Positions 9,965 through 20,454 of a DNA stretch of 64,000 nt are shown piece after piece. Below the pieces are notes generated by a model. It was given only the letters and a program-made list of their open reading frames with translations, was not told the origin of the DNA and made no database searches. This stretch comes from Symbiodinium natans (Eukaryota > Sar > Dinophyceae > Suessiales > Symbiodiniaceae). Where the stretch lies: NCBI GenBank assembly GCA_905221605.1, contig CAJNDS010000247.1:253138-317137 (forward strand). The letters run 5' to 3'. The position numbers were made by a program, and so were the translations under genes. How positions within the stretch are numbered: the stretch's first letter is position 1; every line of letters starts with the position of its first letter.

Positions 9965-10579
9965 GTGATATGCCTGGAGTTGTTACGGATGGACCGCTGG
10001 AGCACTCTTCGTGACCTTACATCGTCCTGCACTGTTTGGGGTCGATTCGGCATGCCAGTGTTACTCGTTTCGCAAATTCCGGGGAGTTCGCCCCCTGAAC
10101 CCGAAACCCTAAACCCTAAACTACTAAACCTCTTTGTGAGGGTTACTGGTTGGTTATCCCCAGTGAACGTGGCCAGCTGGAAGCCTCAACAACTGCCTCT
10201 TGGGCTGGTCGCTGACGTACCCGCTTGTTTTGTGCATGAAACGGAGTATCCCCAGCTGAAAATGTGCAGACCTTTGCTTTCCAAGCAGCTAAATGTGTTT
10301 GGAAGCATCGTACGGTCCATGTTCAAAGAAGCTGCCATTGATTACCCAATGTCCCGGACCAAGTCCCTTGCTCATTGGGGTGTTAACAAAGAGGTCCCGT
10401 CGATTTGCATTGCCCCTTGTACAGTGCGGGCTGATGTCGGGAAGCTGTCAGATACTTTTTGGGCACACAGACGGTACAGTCGGGCGCAGGCTATTCCCTT
10501 TCAGCCTCCCCGAGATCCTGTTGATTGTCCAACACCTTTTGTTAATGGTCACGTGGGCTCGGTATTACGCTCGGCGTAG
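9965..10579 (+). CDS. hypothetical protein, large 3' exon
   Basis: A long open frame. The convincing coding part starts near 10150, after a telomeric tract, and includes ASWKPQQLPLGLVADVPACF, QLNVFGSIVRSMFKEAA and KLSDTFWAHRRYSRAQAIP, with TAG at 10577-10579. No domain recognised. The portion before about 10090 contains intron-like telomeric sequence, so the full 204-codon frame is probably not all coding. Confidence 0.5.
   Translation: MICLELLRMDRWSTLRDLTSSCTVWGRFGMPVLLVSQIPGSSPPEPETLNPKLLNLFVRVTGWLSPVNVASWKPQQLPLGLVADVPACFVHETEYPQLKMCRPLLSKQLNVFGSIVRSMFKEAAIDYPMSRTKSLAHWGVNKEVPSICIAPCTVRADVGKLSDTFWAHRRYSRAQAIPFQPPRDPVDCPTPFVNGHVGSVLRSA
10095..10130 (-). repeat. interstitial telomeric tract CCCTAAA
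   Basis: Three to four units with a CTACTAAA variant. Confidence 0.85.
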
Positions 10580-10674
10580 ACTGGCCCGTAATTCATAATT
10601 AACTCAACGAGGAGAGAGCTTGGAGCAGGGATCCGTACGTCTGTCTCGCCTGGATCGTCCGACGACCGCTTCAT

Positions 10675-10704
10675 AAACCTCTAAACCCCTAAACCCTAAA
10701 CCCT
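10675..10704 (-). repeat. interstitial telomeric tract CCCTAAA
   Basis: Four units, one with an extra C. Confidence 0.85.
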
Positions 10705-10746
10705 GATGGCCGGTAAAAGCAGTCACTCCCCACGCTCCCTAGCAGG

Positions 10747-11035
10747 TCATTGGGAGGTCTGGCTCGAACCCTAAGTGCAGCATGGGGATTTCCGATTTTC
10801 CGGGTACCTTTTTGCGGTCCTCACTTATAAGTTATAAGGGGATCCTACTATTTTGGTGGTGTATATTAGAGGCCCCTTATTTTGGTCAACCCCCACATGG
10901 ACTGCAGGAGCTACAAAGGATGAGTGCCATTGCCAATGGAAACCGGGCTGCGCGCTCAAGTCTATTGGGGTCAATGTAGGCAACCAGCCAAAAGAGGCAG
11001 AGCTGGTAGCTTGGTGGCTGAAGTGAGGGACGGCT
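10747..11035 (+). CDS. hypothetical terminal exon split by a family A element
   Basis: Frame SLGGLARTLSA is cut by the element at 10783-10895. With the element and one CA copy removed it continues AWTAGATKDECHCQWKPGCA and ends GNQPKEAELVAWWLK, TGA at 11033-11035. The combined frame is cleanly protein-like. No family recognised. Confidence 0.5.
10783..10895. mobile_element. family A TIR element A4 (introner-like)
   Basis: TGGGGATTTCCGATTTTCCG at the left against the inverse of TGGGGGTTGACCAAAATAAG at the right. Exact CA duplication at 10781-10782 and 10896-10897. Confidence 0.85.
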
Positions 11036-11246
11036 GTTGAGCTCTCAAGGATGCACTGCTAATGGCGCCGAAGTTCAAAGAGCCAAACTTCAACTTAACT
11101 GCTGTGGCTTGGCCTACTCTCAGTCGGAACCGAGCAGTTGAGTTGTGTCCAGCAATCCCCCCCCCCCAAAAAAAAAGAGTGGCAAAGTGAGGTGACGCTG
11201 TGATGCCGCCTTTGGCATCGCCACCAGACGCACCGTTCCAACGGTT

Positions 11247-11701
11247 ATGGCATCCCCCGGGCCACCCTCCAAGATCCCAAAGACCCCAAAGCCCCCAAAG
11301 ACTCCAAACTCGGTCTCTGCACTTTTGGCCAAATGCTGCACACCGAAAGGCGTTGCAAGGGGCCAGGAAAAAGATTGCTCACAGTGCGCTCCGGAGGTAG
11401 AACGCCAGAAGCTCCATGAGGCTTCCAATAGCATTCCAACTTGCGGGCAATCTCCGAAACTCGGCTTCGGGTGCGGTTTGTGCACCTTATTTTTCTTCGC
11501 AATGTTGTCTAGAAACGTGGTGAGTGCCGTAAAGGCACGATTTCTGATTGGGTTTCGAGTAAGAGAGATTTGTTTGCTGACAGGCCATGAAGAGATGAAG
11601 TGGAGGTCTACTGGTTCACAATCGGTTATGCGTTGGCACGGGACGCACTGCGGAGCATGTGGCTTGCATTGCTGAGCCCTATGAGGTTACAGCATGAGTA
11701 A
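11247..11701 (+). CDS. two-exon hypothetical protein, Pro/Lys-rich N-terminus
   Basis: Starts MASPGPPSKIPKTPKPPKTP, then TPKGVARGQEKDCSQCAPEV and CGLCTLFFFAMLSRN. A GTGAGT donor lies at about 11520. The second exon (about 11594) reads DEVEVYWFTIGYALARDALR ... LLSPMRLQHE with TAA at 11699-11701. The basic, Pro-rich start followed by Cys pairs and a short hydrophobic stretch suggests a targeting or anchor region, but the family is unknown. The ATG choice is the first in frame after a run without coding signal. Confidence 0.5.
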
Positions 11702-12093
11702 AGGCACCAGACAAGAGCCACTCACAAGTGAACTAACACAGGCTGACTCCATAAACCCACGTTAGCTCCATCCGGCGCAGAAAGAGAGGTCGGTCAAGCA
11801 GTCTCCCGTGTTCCCCAGGGTCATTATGCGATGTAAACCCTTCGAGTCCGCAGCGGCAGAATTGGTCGACGAGAGCTGGGGGCCCCAGTGAACCTCACAG
11901 TCACTGCACCCAATTTGCCCAAATAGTGGTGCGGGAGGAGGGGGGGAGAGGGGTTCGATCGCTGGATCCAGCCTGACTTAGGACAAGCATGTCTCGCGAA
12001 TTGGGACAGGGCTGTGGCACAGAGCATCCCAAACATGAAATGCATTCTGTGCCTCAGGCCTGCACCCGCTTGAGCAGCTCAACATTCTGTCCC

Positions 12094-13634
12094 AGAAGGT
12101 TCCAACCTCGGCGTGGGCTTTGCTGTAGGAGCCCAGCTCTCTGTTTTCACGCAGAAGGGCCGCAGGCAGTATTTTTCAACAGGGTAAGCTTGGCACACTG
12201 CGTCAACACTTTCGCGATGAGTAAATTGATACAAGTAATTACAAGTATATGTTGTATATGTATACATATATTTTCTTCCATATATATATATATACATAAC
12301 ATGGTCACCCCGCTGCCAAGACCTACCGCTCGGGTTCCGGTTCGCGATACTTCAACATGAGTCTTATGATATCTACAATACCTGCAGCTCGTGCATTTCC
12401 AAAGGCCCAGTTTTCAGCGGTTGTTTTCAAGCTGTATCCTCATGATTTAATACGACGACTTATTCTATGAGCCGAAATTGCTATTGATGTAAACCATCGA
12501 AATACCGGCCCCGTGTTCACGGCAGCATCCCTACATTTTTGCAAAATTCCTACATACGGACATGCACCTCATCATCTCTGCCATATCCGTAGCACAGTGC
12601 AAAAACTCGAGCCTGCGTGAGCTGTCACCCCAGACATGGGCTTAAACAGTGTGTGTCCAGCATGGTACCCATGACAGTCCAGAGATTCCTAGTGTATCAT
12701 TCTCGAATGCATGTATTTTCGAGTATATGCACTTGATTGGCGCATTAGCTCTTACGCTTTTTGGCCTTCTCCTTTTGCTTGCCATATACTCCCAGATTCT
12801 GGGAGTCTGGGAAGTTGGGGTGGGAGAATCTGGAAATCTGGGGGGTTGGGGTGCGAAAATCTGGGAATCTCGAGGATTCCCGAGTTTAAGATTACCAAAA
12901 CTAAGGATACGAGAATCTCGTGCGATTTCTCTGCGAGAGGTAGGTCTTTGCAGGGGGGGGGGGGGGGGCTCCGCATGTATATACATATACATATATATAT
13001 ATATATAGATCGACTCTATTTCGACACGGTATATGTATGAAATAGCATACTTTCGATTGAGTTGCCAGCTGAGGCAAAGGAATTGGCAGGTCAAGGCGAC
13101 ACAGATGCTGTCATTGAGTGGAAGACCTAGCCGCCAGCCAATTCAGGCTATTCGACTCTTCCAGCAAGAAGCAGTTGGGGGGCGTTTCCCAGCACGCACC
13201 TTGTGGCTGAGGTGCCGCATCAAGCAGCTTACCCTGCAGCGAGACTGGTCCTCAGAGCCGGCTGAGAACCATCGAGCGCCGGTGTTTTGCCGCTGCTGAG
13301 GTCCTGGCACATTTGCATCAGTTCCCGCTGCAGCCTCTGATCCAAGCCCAGGCCGCCCTTGCCGAGGCCGCATGGCATTGCCAAGCTGGAAGATAACTTG
13401 AGGTAGGGTGTGTAGGGTCCATCTTACGGTCATGATTCGCAAGTGTATGTATGGGGCGCTTTTTTGAGATACTAGCGGCGACTACAAAGCGACCAGACTT
13501 ACATTGACATGCTTCACAGTTAGGGCCATGCAGAGGCCTACGGGCAAGGGGGCTACTTCGTCCAAGCCTGCGCCCCAGTTTGGAAGGTTTCGAGTCACAC
13601 CTCCCGTAGTAAGGATTGATAATTCTGTGCCCTA
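12094..13634 (+). CDS. multi-exon hypothetical protein
   Basis: Blocks: 12094-12183 (EGSNLGVGFAVGAQLSVFTQ, donor GTAAGC), 12303-12470 (GHPAAKTYRSGSGSRYFNMS ... FSAVVFKLYPHDLIRRLIL, TGA), 13045-13127 (LPAEAKELAGQGDTDAVIEW), 13220-13395 (RLRTIERRCFAAAEVLAHLH then QPLIQAQAALAEAAWHC) and 13520-13634 (MQRPTGKGATSSKPAPQFGR ... VTPPVVRIDNSVP, TAG). The TGA at 12468-12470 may end one gene, with a second gene running from 13045 to 13634. Mostly helical; no family recognised. Region 12471-13040 holds microsatellites and short palindromes only. Confidence 0.4.
12255..12297. repeat. TA/CATATA microsatellite
   Basis: GTATATG/CATATA alternation in an intron-like gap. Confidence 0.85.
12952..13011. repeat. 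poly-G run plus CATATA/TA microsatellite
   Basis: A 17-bp G tract at about 12952-12968, then CATATACATA and TA repeats. Confidence 0.9.
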
Positions 13635-13808
13635 GGGCCCAGATGCTGACATAGACCCTTGATGACCCTTGCAAGGGATTTAGAGGGGCTCAGGGTTTAA
13701 GGCTATACCCGCTATAGAGCCCAGGCCAGGGAGCATCTTGCTCAGGCGAGGGACGTCCTTGCCTGAGCATCCTCGCACCATCCCCCTTGGGCATTTGTGG
13801 TTGCAGAG

Positions 13809-15599
13809 CTTGCACACGAAGCAGAAATGCAATTGAGTCTCTTTGAGGTATGCCATGGCGGGATCTACGACCACCAGCAGCATCAACGGCTGCAGGCGTA
13901 CATGTTCCACCGACAGTTTCGAGCGAGGTGGTTCAGGGACCTGTCCAGGCAGACCTCCTCATGGCTGAAGGGTCGGTCCATCTGGCACAGAGGCAGCTGG
14001 AGGCAGAAGCTTTGCAAGCATGCACCATCTCGCGCAGGTTCACAGAGGGTCACACACCACCATTCTTCGTTCAGGCAGCTGAAAAGACCTTGCTGGAAGC
14101 TGCTCGCCTCGGCCGGGAAACACGAGGAGAGCTGGATGAAGAAGCCGCGCGCCTGGCTCAGACTCGCTTGCTGCAGGGGCTTGCTGGGTGTATGATGGTG
14201 TAGGCATGGCACAGCCACACTGCTTTTGAAGATGTCGGGAATTCCACTGTTGAGTTTGAACCGCGGAAGCTCCTGGATGCCTAAGCAAGGCATGTGCATC
14301 TTCTCCTGGGTCAGGCACCGGCACTGCATGGACTGCCACGAAACAGTTGCAGCAGTGTTGCGAGCATTCAGCCACGAACGCCAAGCTGCTTCGTTGTTTG
14401 CGAGGTTGCCTCTCAGAGAGGAGACTTCGACAAAGCGATCGATCATCTTTCTGAAGCATGGCAGGCACTGAGGGCCCTCACTCACACGGTCGACCATTAA
14501 CACGAAGTGATGCAAGCTGCGCAGGTGCACGATCACATTGATGGCAAAACGGCAGAGCCTACACTGCGAGTCAGGCAGACACGCGCTTGCACCACTACCG
14601 GTTGGGGAGAAGGGCGGAATGACACAATGCGTGCGAAGTGAGTGCAAGTCGCGCGCAACTGTGCCGCGTCCAGGCTGCAAGTGGCAGAGGCTGAAAGATC
14701 GGCCAACAGGCCGACCGTCATCCATGCGGCTTCGTGTCAGAGTAATATATTGACGCTCTTCATATTATGGTTTTAATATTTTACATGTCATAGGTTTATT
14801 TCGTATCAGTAATATGATTACTTTAATTGACATTATTAGTGGTATTAAGTTGATTCCCAACATGGTCTGCAGGTCAGAGGAAGCTGTTCAAACTCTGCAG
14901 GCCAAGCGGGTACCTGGAGCAATGGCACTGGTGGGGCTGGTTGTCATTTTCAGGGCATCCGCGTCCAGTGGCGTGATCAGAATGTGGCTGCCCAAAGTCA
15001 AGGCTGTCGTGTCAATCCTCCAGAATGAAGAGCCTTTGAAGACTGCTAACCTCTCAGAAGTCTCTCACCTCAGCGCATGAGATTTACAAGGCCTCGCGCT
15101 GAAGCAGTGAGCGAGTGGAGTGCCGAGGCTTTGCTCATCAAGAGCAGCTGTCAGTTGGCAAACTGGCCCCAGCCCAAGACGTTGCTGTCGGGGAGAATCC
15201 GGTAATCTGCGATACCTCTGGAGCAGGCTTGAGGTTGACAAGCGAGAGAGAGAAGCACTGGAGGCAGGGAGACTGTCACCAGTGGCAGCCAGACTCCCGA
15301 TACCCTAACATGCATTCATTCTGCTACTCGACTATTTTCAGTGAGCGCTGTGATTGGAGATAGCGGAGGCCTTGCAGGTCGCAGAAAGTGCTGCGCAAAG
15401 CCTCGGCCACTCCCTGAGCCTGGAACTCCGCTGACGTGAATCGCAACGAGTCGCAGCGTCAGGTGAGGAAGATCCCCAAGTTGTGGACGTGAAGCGTGAT
15501 GCCACTTGGAGGAACTCGGGTGCTTGCGAAGGTTCGACCAAGTGCTTTAATTTTAACGCTACGCGACCCGCCTCGGCCCGGCCCAGCGCATCCGCGTGA
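13809..15599 (+). CDS. multi-exon TPR/coiled-coil protein
   Basis: Small exons with good splice signals: 13809-13848 (LAHEAEMQLSLFE, donor GTATGC), 13932-14038 (VVQGPVQADLLMAEGSVHLA), 14079-14203 (AAEKTLLEAARLGRETRGEL), 14227-14283 (FEDVGNSTVEFEPRKLLDA), 14399-14500 (RGDFDKAIDHLSEAWQALRA, a TPR helix-turn-helix), 14536-14575, 14690-14745 (LQVAEAERSANRPTVIHAAS), 14874-14905, 15013-15080, 15103-15206 (EAVSEWSAEALLIKSSCQLA), 15226-15309 (LEVDKREREALEAGRLSPVA), 15356-15434 (EIAEALQVAESAAQSLGHSL) and 15459-15599 (GEEDPQVVDVKRDATWRN, TGA 15597-15599). Predicted largely alpha-helical scaffold; TPR proteins usually mediate protein-protein contacts. One gene from these exons is the simplest reading but not proven. 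Confidence 0.5.
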
Positions 15600-15646
15600 G
15601 CATGGTGATTCCGCAGCGCCCAAGTCGCTGGACCCCAAGCAATAAG

Positions 15647-15770
15647 GGTTGGGTTGAGGGTTGAGGGTTGAGGGTTCCGGGTTTATGGTTTGGGGTTTGG
15701 GGTTGAGGGTTAGTTTAGGGCTCAAGGTTCACGCTTTGGGGTTGAGGGTTTTTTTGGGTTTAGGGTTCGG
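15647..15770 (+). repeat. degenerate telomere-like tract (GGGTTGA/GGGTTT)
   Basis: GGGTTGAGGGTTGAGGGTT grading into GGTTTGGGGTTT and TTTAGGG. A one-base variant of the telomeric unit dominates. Confidence 0.8.
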
Positions 15771-15816
15771 CTTGGAGTGAGGCAGGCCCCTTAAAGTTTA
15801 AGGCGAATTTTCGGCA

Positions 15817-16110
15817 GGGTGGGGGGGAGGGGGGAGGTGGGGTGGGGGGTCACCGTGTGGGGGAGGGGAGGGGGTGGGGGGGGGGGGGGGGGGGGGGTGG
15901 GGGAGGGGGCCCTGTTGGGAGGGGCTTCGACTGCCTCTGGTCCTGGCGAATCGTCCGCTTGCGGACCCCGGTTTCCCAGGGGGGGTACCCATTTGAGGCC
16001 AAAAAAAGGGGTCCGAAAAAGGGTTTTGTTGGGTGTGGGGGGGGGTGCCTGTTCTGACAACCTATACACCTCCGGCCCGAGGCCTCGGCGGATTTGCGGC
16101 CGTGCTCACA
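15817..16110 (+). repeat. G-rich repeat copy 1
   Basis: A long poly-G/GGGGT stretch (15817-15910) followed by about 200 bp that recurs at 16545-16730. Both copies contain CGAGGCCTCGGCGG-like and GGGGGGTACCCATTTGAGG segments. Confidence 0.75.
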
Positions 16111-16389
16111 CCAGTTGAGCCTCCGGCCCTCAAGCCAGCGCGTCGGAGCAGGAAAACTCCGCCTTTCACAAACACCTTATGTGAGCAAGCGCCAAAACCC
16201 CCAGCCATTCAATTAAGCAAGGGGTGGACACGAATGCCCAAAACCCTGTAAAACGATGGGAACACTTGAAAAGCGACACGCCTAGGTTATGAACCATTGG
16301 GTGTGCTATAGCGACACCTACAAACATCAAGCCCCTCTTGTTGCGTCCATTAGCACCTCGAGCCCAGCCGCTCATGTGGCTGTTGGGGG

Positions 16390-16466
16390 AGGGAGAAAAG
16401 GGGGGGTAGGGGGGGAGGTGGGGGGTGGGGGGGGGGGTTGGGGGGGGGGGTGGGGGGGGGGGGGGT

Positions 16467-16509
<43 letters not shown>

Positions 16510-16520
16510 GGGGGGGGGCA
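16390..16520. repeat. extreme poly-G tract
   Basis: About 130 bp that are almost entirely G with sparse T or A, including an unbroken run of several tens of G. Strong G-quadruplex potential on the + strand. Assembly length here is unreliable. Confidence 0.9.
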
Positions 16521-16544
16521 GGGGGCGTAGGGGAGTGAAAAAAG

Positions 16545-16730
16545 GGGGGGCCTTGCTGGGAAGGGCTGCAACTGGTTCTGGTCCTGGCGAACCATCCGCT
16601 TGCGGACCCTGCTCACCTAGGGGGGGTACCCATTTGAGGCAAAAAAAGGGGTCCGAAAAAGAGCTGAGGGGGGGTGCCTGTTCTGACTACCGATACACCT
16701 TCGGCCCGAGGCCTCGGCGGATTAGAGAGT
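16545..16730 (+). repeat. G-rich repeat copy 2
   Basis: Second copy of the 15915-16100 unit with substitutions and short indels, about 630 bp downstream. Both copies can be translated to similar GPGEPSACGP...GGTHLR peptides, but no start or splice context supports a gene. Confidence 0.75.
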
Positions 16731-17033
16731 CCTAACAATTGCTAAACAGGCCTCGGAGTGGCTACGAGTGTTCCAGAAAAGAGGTGTTTGTAAACGACAG
16801 CCGCAAAGCCTTTCAAAGGGGTTCCTGCACAAGAGTAAAACGGAGGTTTAAACAGTACAGTCTTTACACTTTAAGGTGACTCAGGGTAAATATCGGCAAG
16901 CCCAAAGGCCTCTCCCACCCCCCGGCCCCATAAGATGATTGCTGATTGTATCAATACTGATGCCGTCATCCCCTTCCCCCCCCCCCCCATGTGGCCCCAT
17001 AGCCCCATATGGCCCCCTTGCCATCGCTCTTCA

Positions 17034-18742
17034 GGTTACCGCTGCTTTCGAAGCATTTAGCACGGTTGTAGCAGACGTATGCAGACGTCGTTGTTTTGGA
17101 CAGCAGCCCGTCCAGCCGCCTTTGCTGAGTTCCGCTTTCGGCACCGCTTCGTTAAACTTCAGTCAGACCCAAGCCCCACGTACGCGCGACGACAAAAGCA
17201 AGTCATCTAGCATTCGTGGCCTCAAGCTCACGAACTTGTACTGTGTGGAGACTGCTTGGGGAAGAGTAGGTTCCCTTTCTGAGGATCCGCCTTTACGAAC
17301 CCCCAGATGGCCTTGTATAGCTGACAATTCAAAACTAAAGCTGGACTTAGATGGCACTGCTCTTTATCAAGCTCGGACGACATGAAGACGCCAGGATCTT
17401 TATTGCCTTCAGCAGAGTCGTGATGCTGTGTCCGCTTCCACGAAGATGCAGTCGAAAATGCCAGAGGCGTTGCTGTACCTGAACGATGTCCATTACCTGG
17501 AGCGCAGGCACATCCACAGTAATCGTCGCACGTCCTTGCGAGCATAGCTCTGAAGTCACCACTGTGAGGCTTCATGGATCTCAGCTGGAACCTTAGGGAC
17601 AATGAGGTTTGACAGCCCAGCCCAGTGGCAACTGGCAGTAAGCCATGTCTCGCCTCGTTCTCAAGGTCTTCACAGGTTGCGCGCACCCTGAAGGCCCGAG
17701 CACGCAAAGTCTTGCATCAACCTCGGCAGTTAATACGTCGTTCAGTTCGGGAGAGTTGGTCTCAAACGGACCCTTCGTGGCCTCTCATAAACATGAAACA
17801 GAGGCGTCGTACAGTTCGTCTCTTGTACATGCAGCTCGTCTAGTCCTGCCCTGAAGGTTTCTAAGGTGCTTGCAAGGGCGAACGCTGGCCAATTGAAGTT
17901 GCAAAGTCTCATTGACATCCACCACCTCCACGGCTGCACCTCCTCTTCCTCTGAGACCTTTACCCTTTGCCTTCGGACCCCTGCGCATTGTTCCCAGCCA
18001 AGAGGGATGGGCTGCTACGTGGGCCCGTCTCACTTGCACTTTCATGTACAGAAACCCTAAACCCCTCAAGCCTAAATCTGAAACCCTGAACCCGAAACCC
18101 AGCCTAAACCCATGCTGGCGTGTGCCAGCATGGGCTCAGTCAGCCATACTTTCCTCTTGCGAGGGGGATATCCTATAATCATGAGGTGGGCCTATGGCTT
18201 GCACCTACGCACCCACCTCCAAAGGCTCTTCGTGGCCTTGGACCAGAAGCTTAAATACTGAGCTTGAAAAAAACCTGGCACCCAAAGTCCTGGCACCCCA
18301 AGTCCTGGACCCTCACTTCCAAACCCCCAAAAAATCTTAGACCCGAAGATCTAAGCCCAAAAAAACCCCAGGCAGCACAAATCTCTGAAAGCCCTACTCG
18401 TTGGAGGCGCTGGGATCGGTTCACCTGGTCCTGGGAAAGGATTCGGAGGCTGAGAGCTGCCTGCGGCAGGCCGGCCGAAGAAGCGGCTTTACACTTGAGG
18501 GTTAGGGCTTATTAAAAGGCTTGTTTTTTATAGTTTTTGTGTAGGATTAATGGGGTTAAACGGTTTAGGATGTTGGGAGGCGACCGCTGAGGGTTGAGGG
18601 TGTAGGTTTCGCCAGACCGCAGGCCCTTCGAATCTTTGAGATCGACAACAACAACGCCGCGATTGTACGGGACATTCACGCAAAGCACACGCCTCGAAGG
18701 CTTCTGCAGCTGCCTCCCGCTGTTGCACGCTGTCATGAGTGA
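17034..18742 (+). CDS. multi-exon hypothetical protein(s)
   Basis: Blocks: 17034-17385 (VTAAFEAFSTVVADVCRRRC ... NSKLKLDLDGTALYQARTT, TGA), 17410-17551 (MQSKMPEALLYLNDVHYLER), 17676-17843 (VARTLKARARKVLHQPRQLI, very basic), 17869-18000 (VLARANAGQLKLQSLIDIHH), 18112-18261 (49 codons, MLACASMGSVSHTFLLRG ... LQRLFVALDQKLKY, TGA 18259-18261), about 18385-18500, and 18623-18742 (LRIFEIDNNNAAIVRDIHAK then TPRRLLQLPPAVARCHE, TGA). Several stops mean this may be two or three genes. No family recognised. Confidence 0.4.
18052..18111 (-). repeat. degenerate telomeric tract CCCTAAA
   Basis: CCCTAAA/CCCTGAA/CCCGAAA variants immediately before the ATG at 18112. Confidence 0.8.
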
Positions 18743-18748
18743 GCAATG

Positions 18749-18790
18749 CCCTAAACCCTAAGCCCCAAACCCTAAACCCCAAAACCCGAA
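18749..18790 (-). repeat. interstitial telomeric tract CCCTAAA
   Basis: Five to six CCCTAAA/CCCCAAA units. A short TTTAGGG pair follows at about 18898-18913, on the other side of a small exon. Confidence 0.85.
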
Positions 18791-18800
18791 AATTCCCCTG

Positions 18801-20419
18801 CTACATGCGCCATGCGGAGAAGTTTGCTTCGGATAAGGCTGGCAAGCATACCGGCGGGCGATGGCTGAGGTGAAGTCCCACAAGTAGCACGCATGCAGTT
18901 TAGGGTTTAGGGATGTAGTGTCCTGTGCACCATGGACACCATGGCACATGAGGTGCTTGTTTACGTTAAAGGTACCATGGAAATTAGTTAGATCAACTCG
19001 CCATAGCCGACAAGCCTTCCCATGCATTGCCAAGAAGTTGCGCAGGAGAAGCGATTGGCTGAAACGTGGCCGACTGCTCGTTCTCGGCACTGACTGGCGA
19101 GATGAGAACCTCTCACGCGCAGCAACAGACTCCTCATGGTTTCTCCCTCTGCCCCTGTCCCATCTTTCACACGGATCCAACAGTATTTGGCCCATGAGTG
19201 GCTGTTTGTTCACAATTGCTTGCGGGGCGAGTTTTTTGTAAGCCTGCAGTCCTTCCACATTGCCCGACAACTTCAAGCTTGACCATGTCTCGTCCCGCCC
19301 CGGTTGTTCTTCATCACTTCGCCACAGAACCTTGAACAGGCGTTTACGAAATAGGCGGCTTTTGGGGAGCTGTGAGGAGTTCAAGCCCACTCTATCTACT
19401 CTGTTGTGCATCAGACGCCGCCGCCCATTCATAGAGAGCCCAACACGAAGAAGCATGCCTGCCACACCCGAGACACGTAGCTCATAGCTCACACAAACAA
19501 CAGTGGGTTTCACACAAGCAACACTGGGTTTTCCTATGTTCCTAAAGAGCGTCAGGCTACAGGGAATCGGCTCAACTGTGGTCTTCCACCATGTACTCCA
19601 CCATTGGTACTACGTAGAATCGGGCGAATCGCATGTCTCCCTGGCATCCCTCGCTTCAAAGGTTCGTTGCCTGCTCCAGGATCAGTCAGTTGAAAGGTTC
19701 CTGAGTAGAAGACACTGTTGAAGTTTGAAAGGGAGTTTTGTTTGCCAAGTCTGTCCACAGACGATCTAGCGAAATCTAGCCTTTAGCCTTCGCCCATGTG
19801 TCACAGTTTCCGCTTTGCGCGCGTAATGGGCAACGTGCCACTTCCCACCTGCCATGGTTGAAGCAACCCATCGGCGTGAAGACTTGCAGCACAGCAAAGC
19901 GCTAACTTGCCTCCGGGCTACACCAGAATGTCAGAGCAGTTGCCTTTCCGAGATTTCCGAGAAGGAGTTGCCGAGAACTGTCCAACAGTTTGTGTATTCA
20001 TGCACCATGCATCTTCAAGTTCGGCCAAGACAAAACATGCTCAGGCTATTGTAGCTTGCCTGCCTGCAGTTCGGTCTTCAGTCTGCGCATATCTGCCCGG
20101 TATCCGCCAGCTGCTGAGCTGCAGCACATTCATTGGATAGCGATCTTCCAAAGGTCGGAAGCTTCCCCGGCGCAAGAAAGCCGGGCGCTGCTCACCACGG
20201 CCAACCATTGGAGCTTCGCTGCACATTCAGTCCTGTATCAGCCTCAGATGTTGTGGGCCAAGCTGACATGTGTTCAGATGTTTTTTTTCCGAGAGTACCC
20301 TCTCTCGAAGCCCGCAAGCGCCATTGCCAAGTGCACCAGCAACAAGCAAGTCCGTGAAACGGACAGCTGAAACTCTGCTACGAGTGGACTTTGCACCAGT
20401 GAGGTACAACAGTGTATAA
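18801..20419 (+). CDS. multi-exon hypothetical protein
   Basis: Blocks: 18801-18871 (YMRHAEKFASDKAGKHTGGR, donor GTGAAG), about 18933-18990 (DTMAHEVLVYVKGTMEI), 19003-19098 (MHCQEVAQEKRLAETWPTAR), 19260-19487 (PDNFKLDHVSSRPGCSSSLR), 19857-20000 (VEATHRREDLQHSKALTCLR), 20185-20350 (LELRCTFSPVSASDVVGQAD) and 20349-20419 (SVKRTAETLLRVDFAPVRYN, TAA). No domain recognised. A 251-codon antisense frame spans this gene and is rejected as a shadow. Confidence 0.4.
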
Positions 20420-20454
20420 CTCATACACTTGGCTTTTTCCAGGCTGATGGCCAA

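Noticed and set aside
13883-14725. A 280-codon minus-strand ORF
   Set aside because: It lies antisense to at least five well-spliced plus-strand exons (coiled-coil and TPR), has a Cys/Ser/Arg-heavy shadow composition and no recognisable domain.
17228-17707. A 159-codon minus-strand ORF
   Set aside because: The plus frame MQSKMPEALLYLNDVHYLER is clearly better, so the minus frame is a shadow.
18390-18470. P-loop-like reading KALLVGGAGIGSPGPGK
   Set aside because: The spacing does not match GxxxxGK[ST], no other AAA motif is near, and another frame is equally plausible.
18758-19513. A 251-codon minus-strand ORF
   Set aside because: Plus-strand exons under it have better composition and a GT donor, and the ORF runs through telomeric repeats at its end (GFWGLGFGA).
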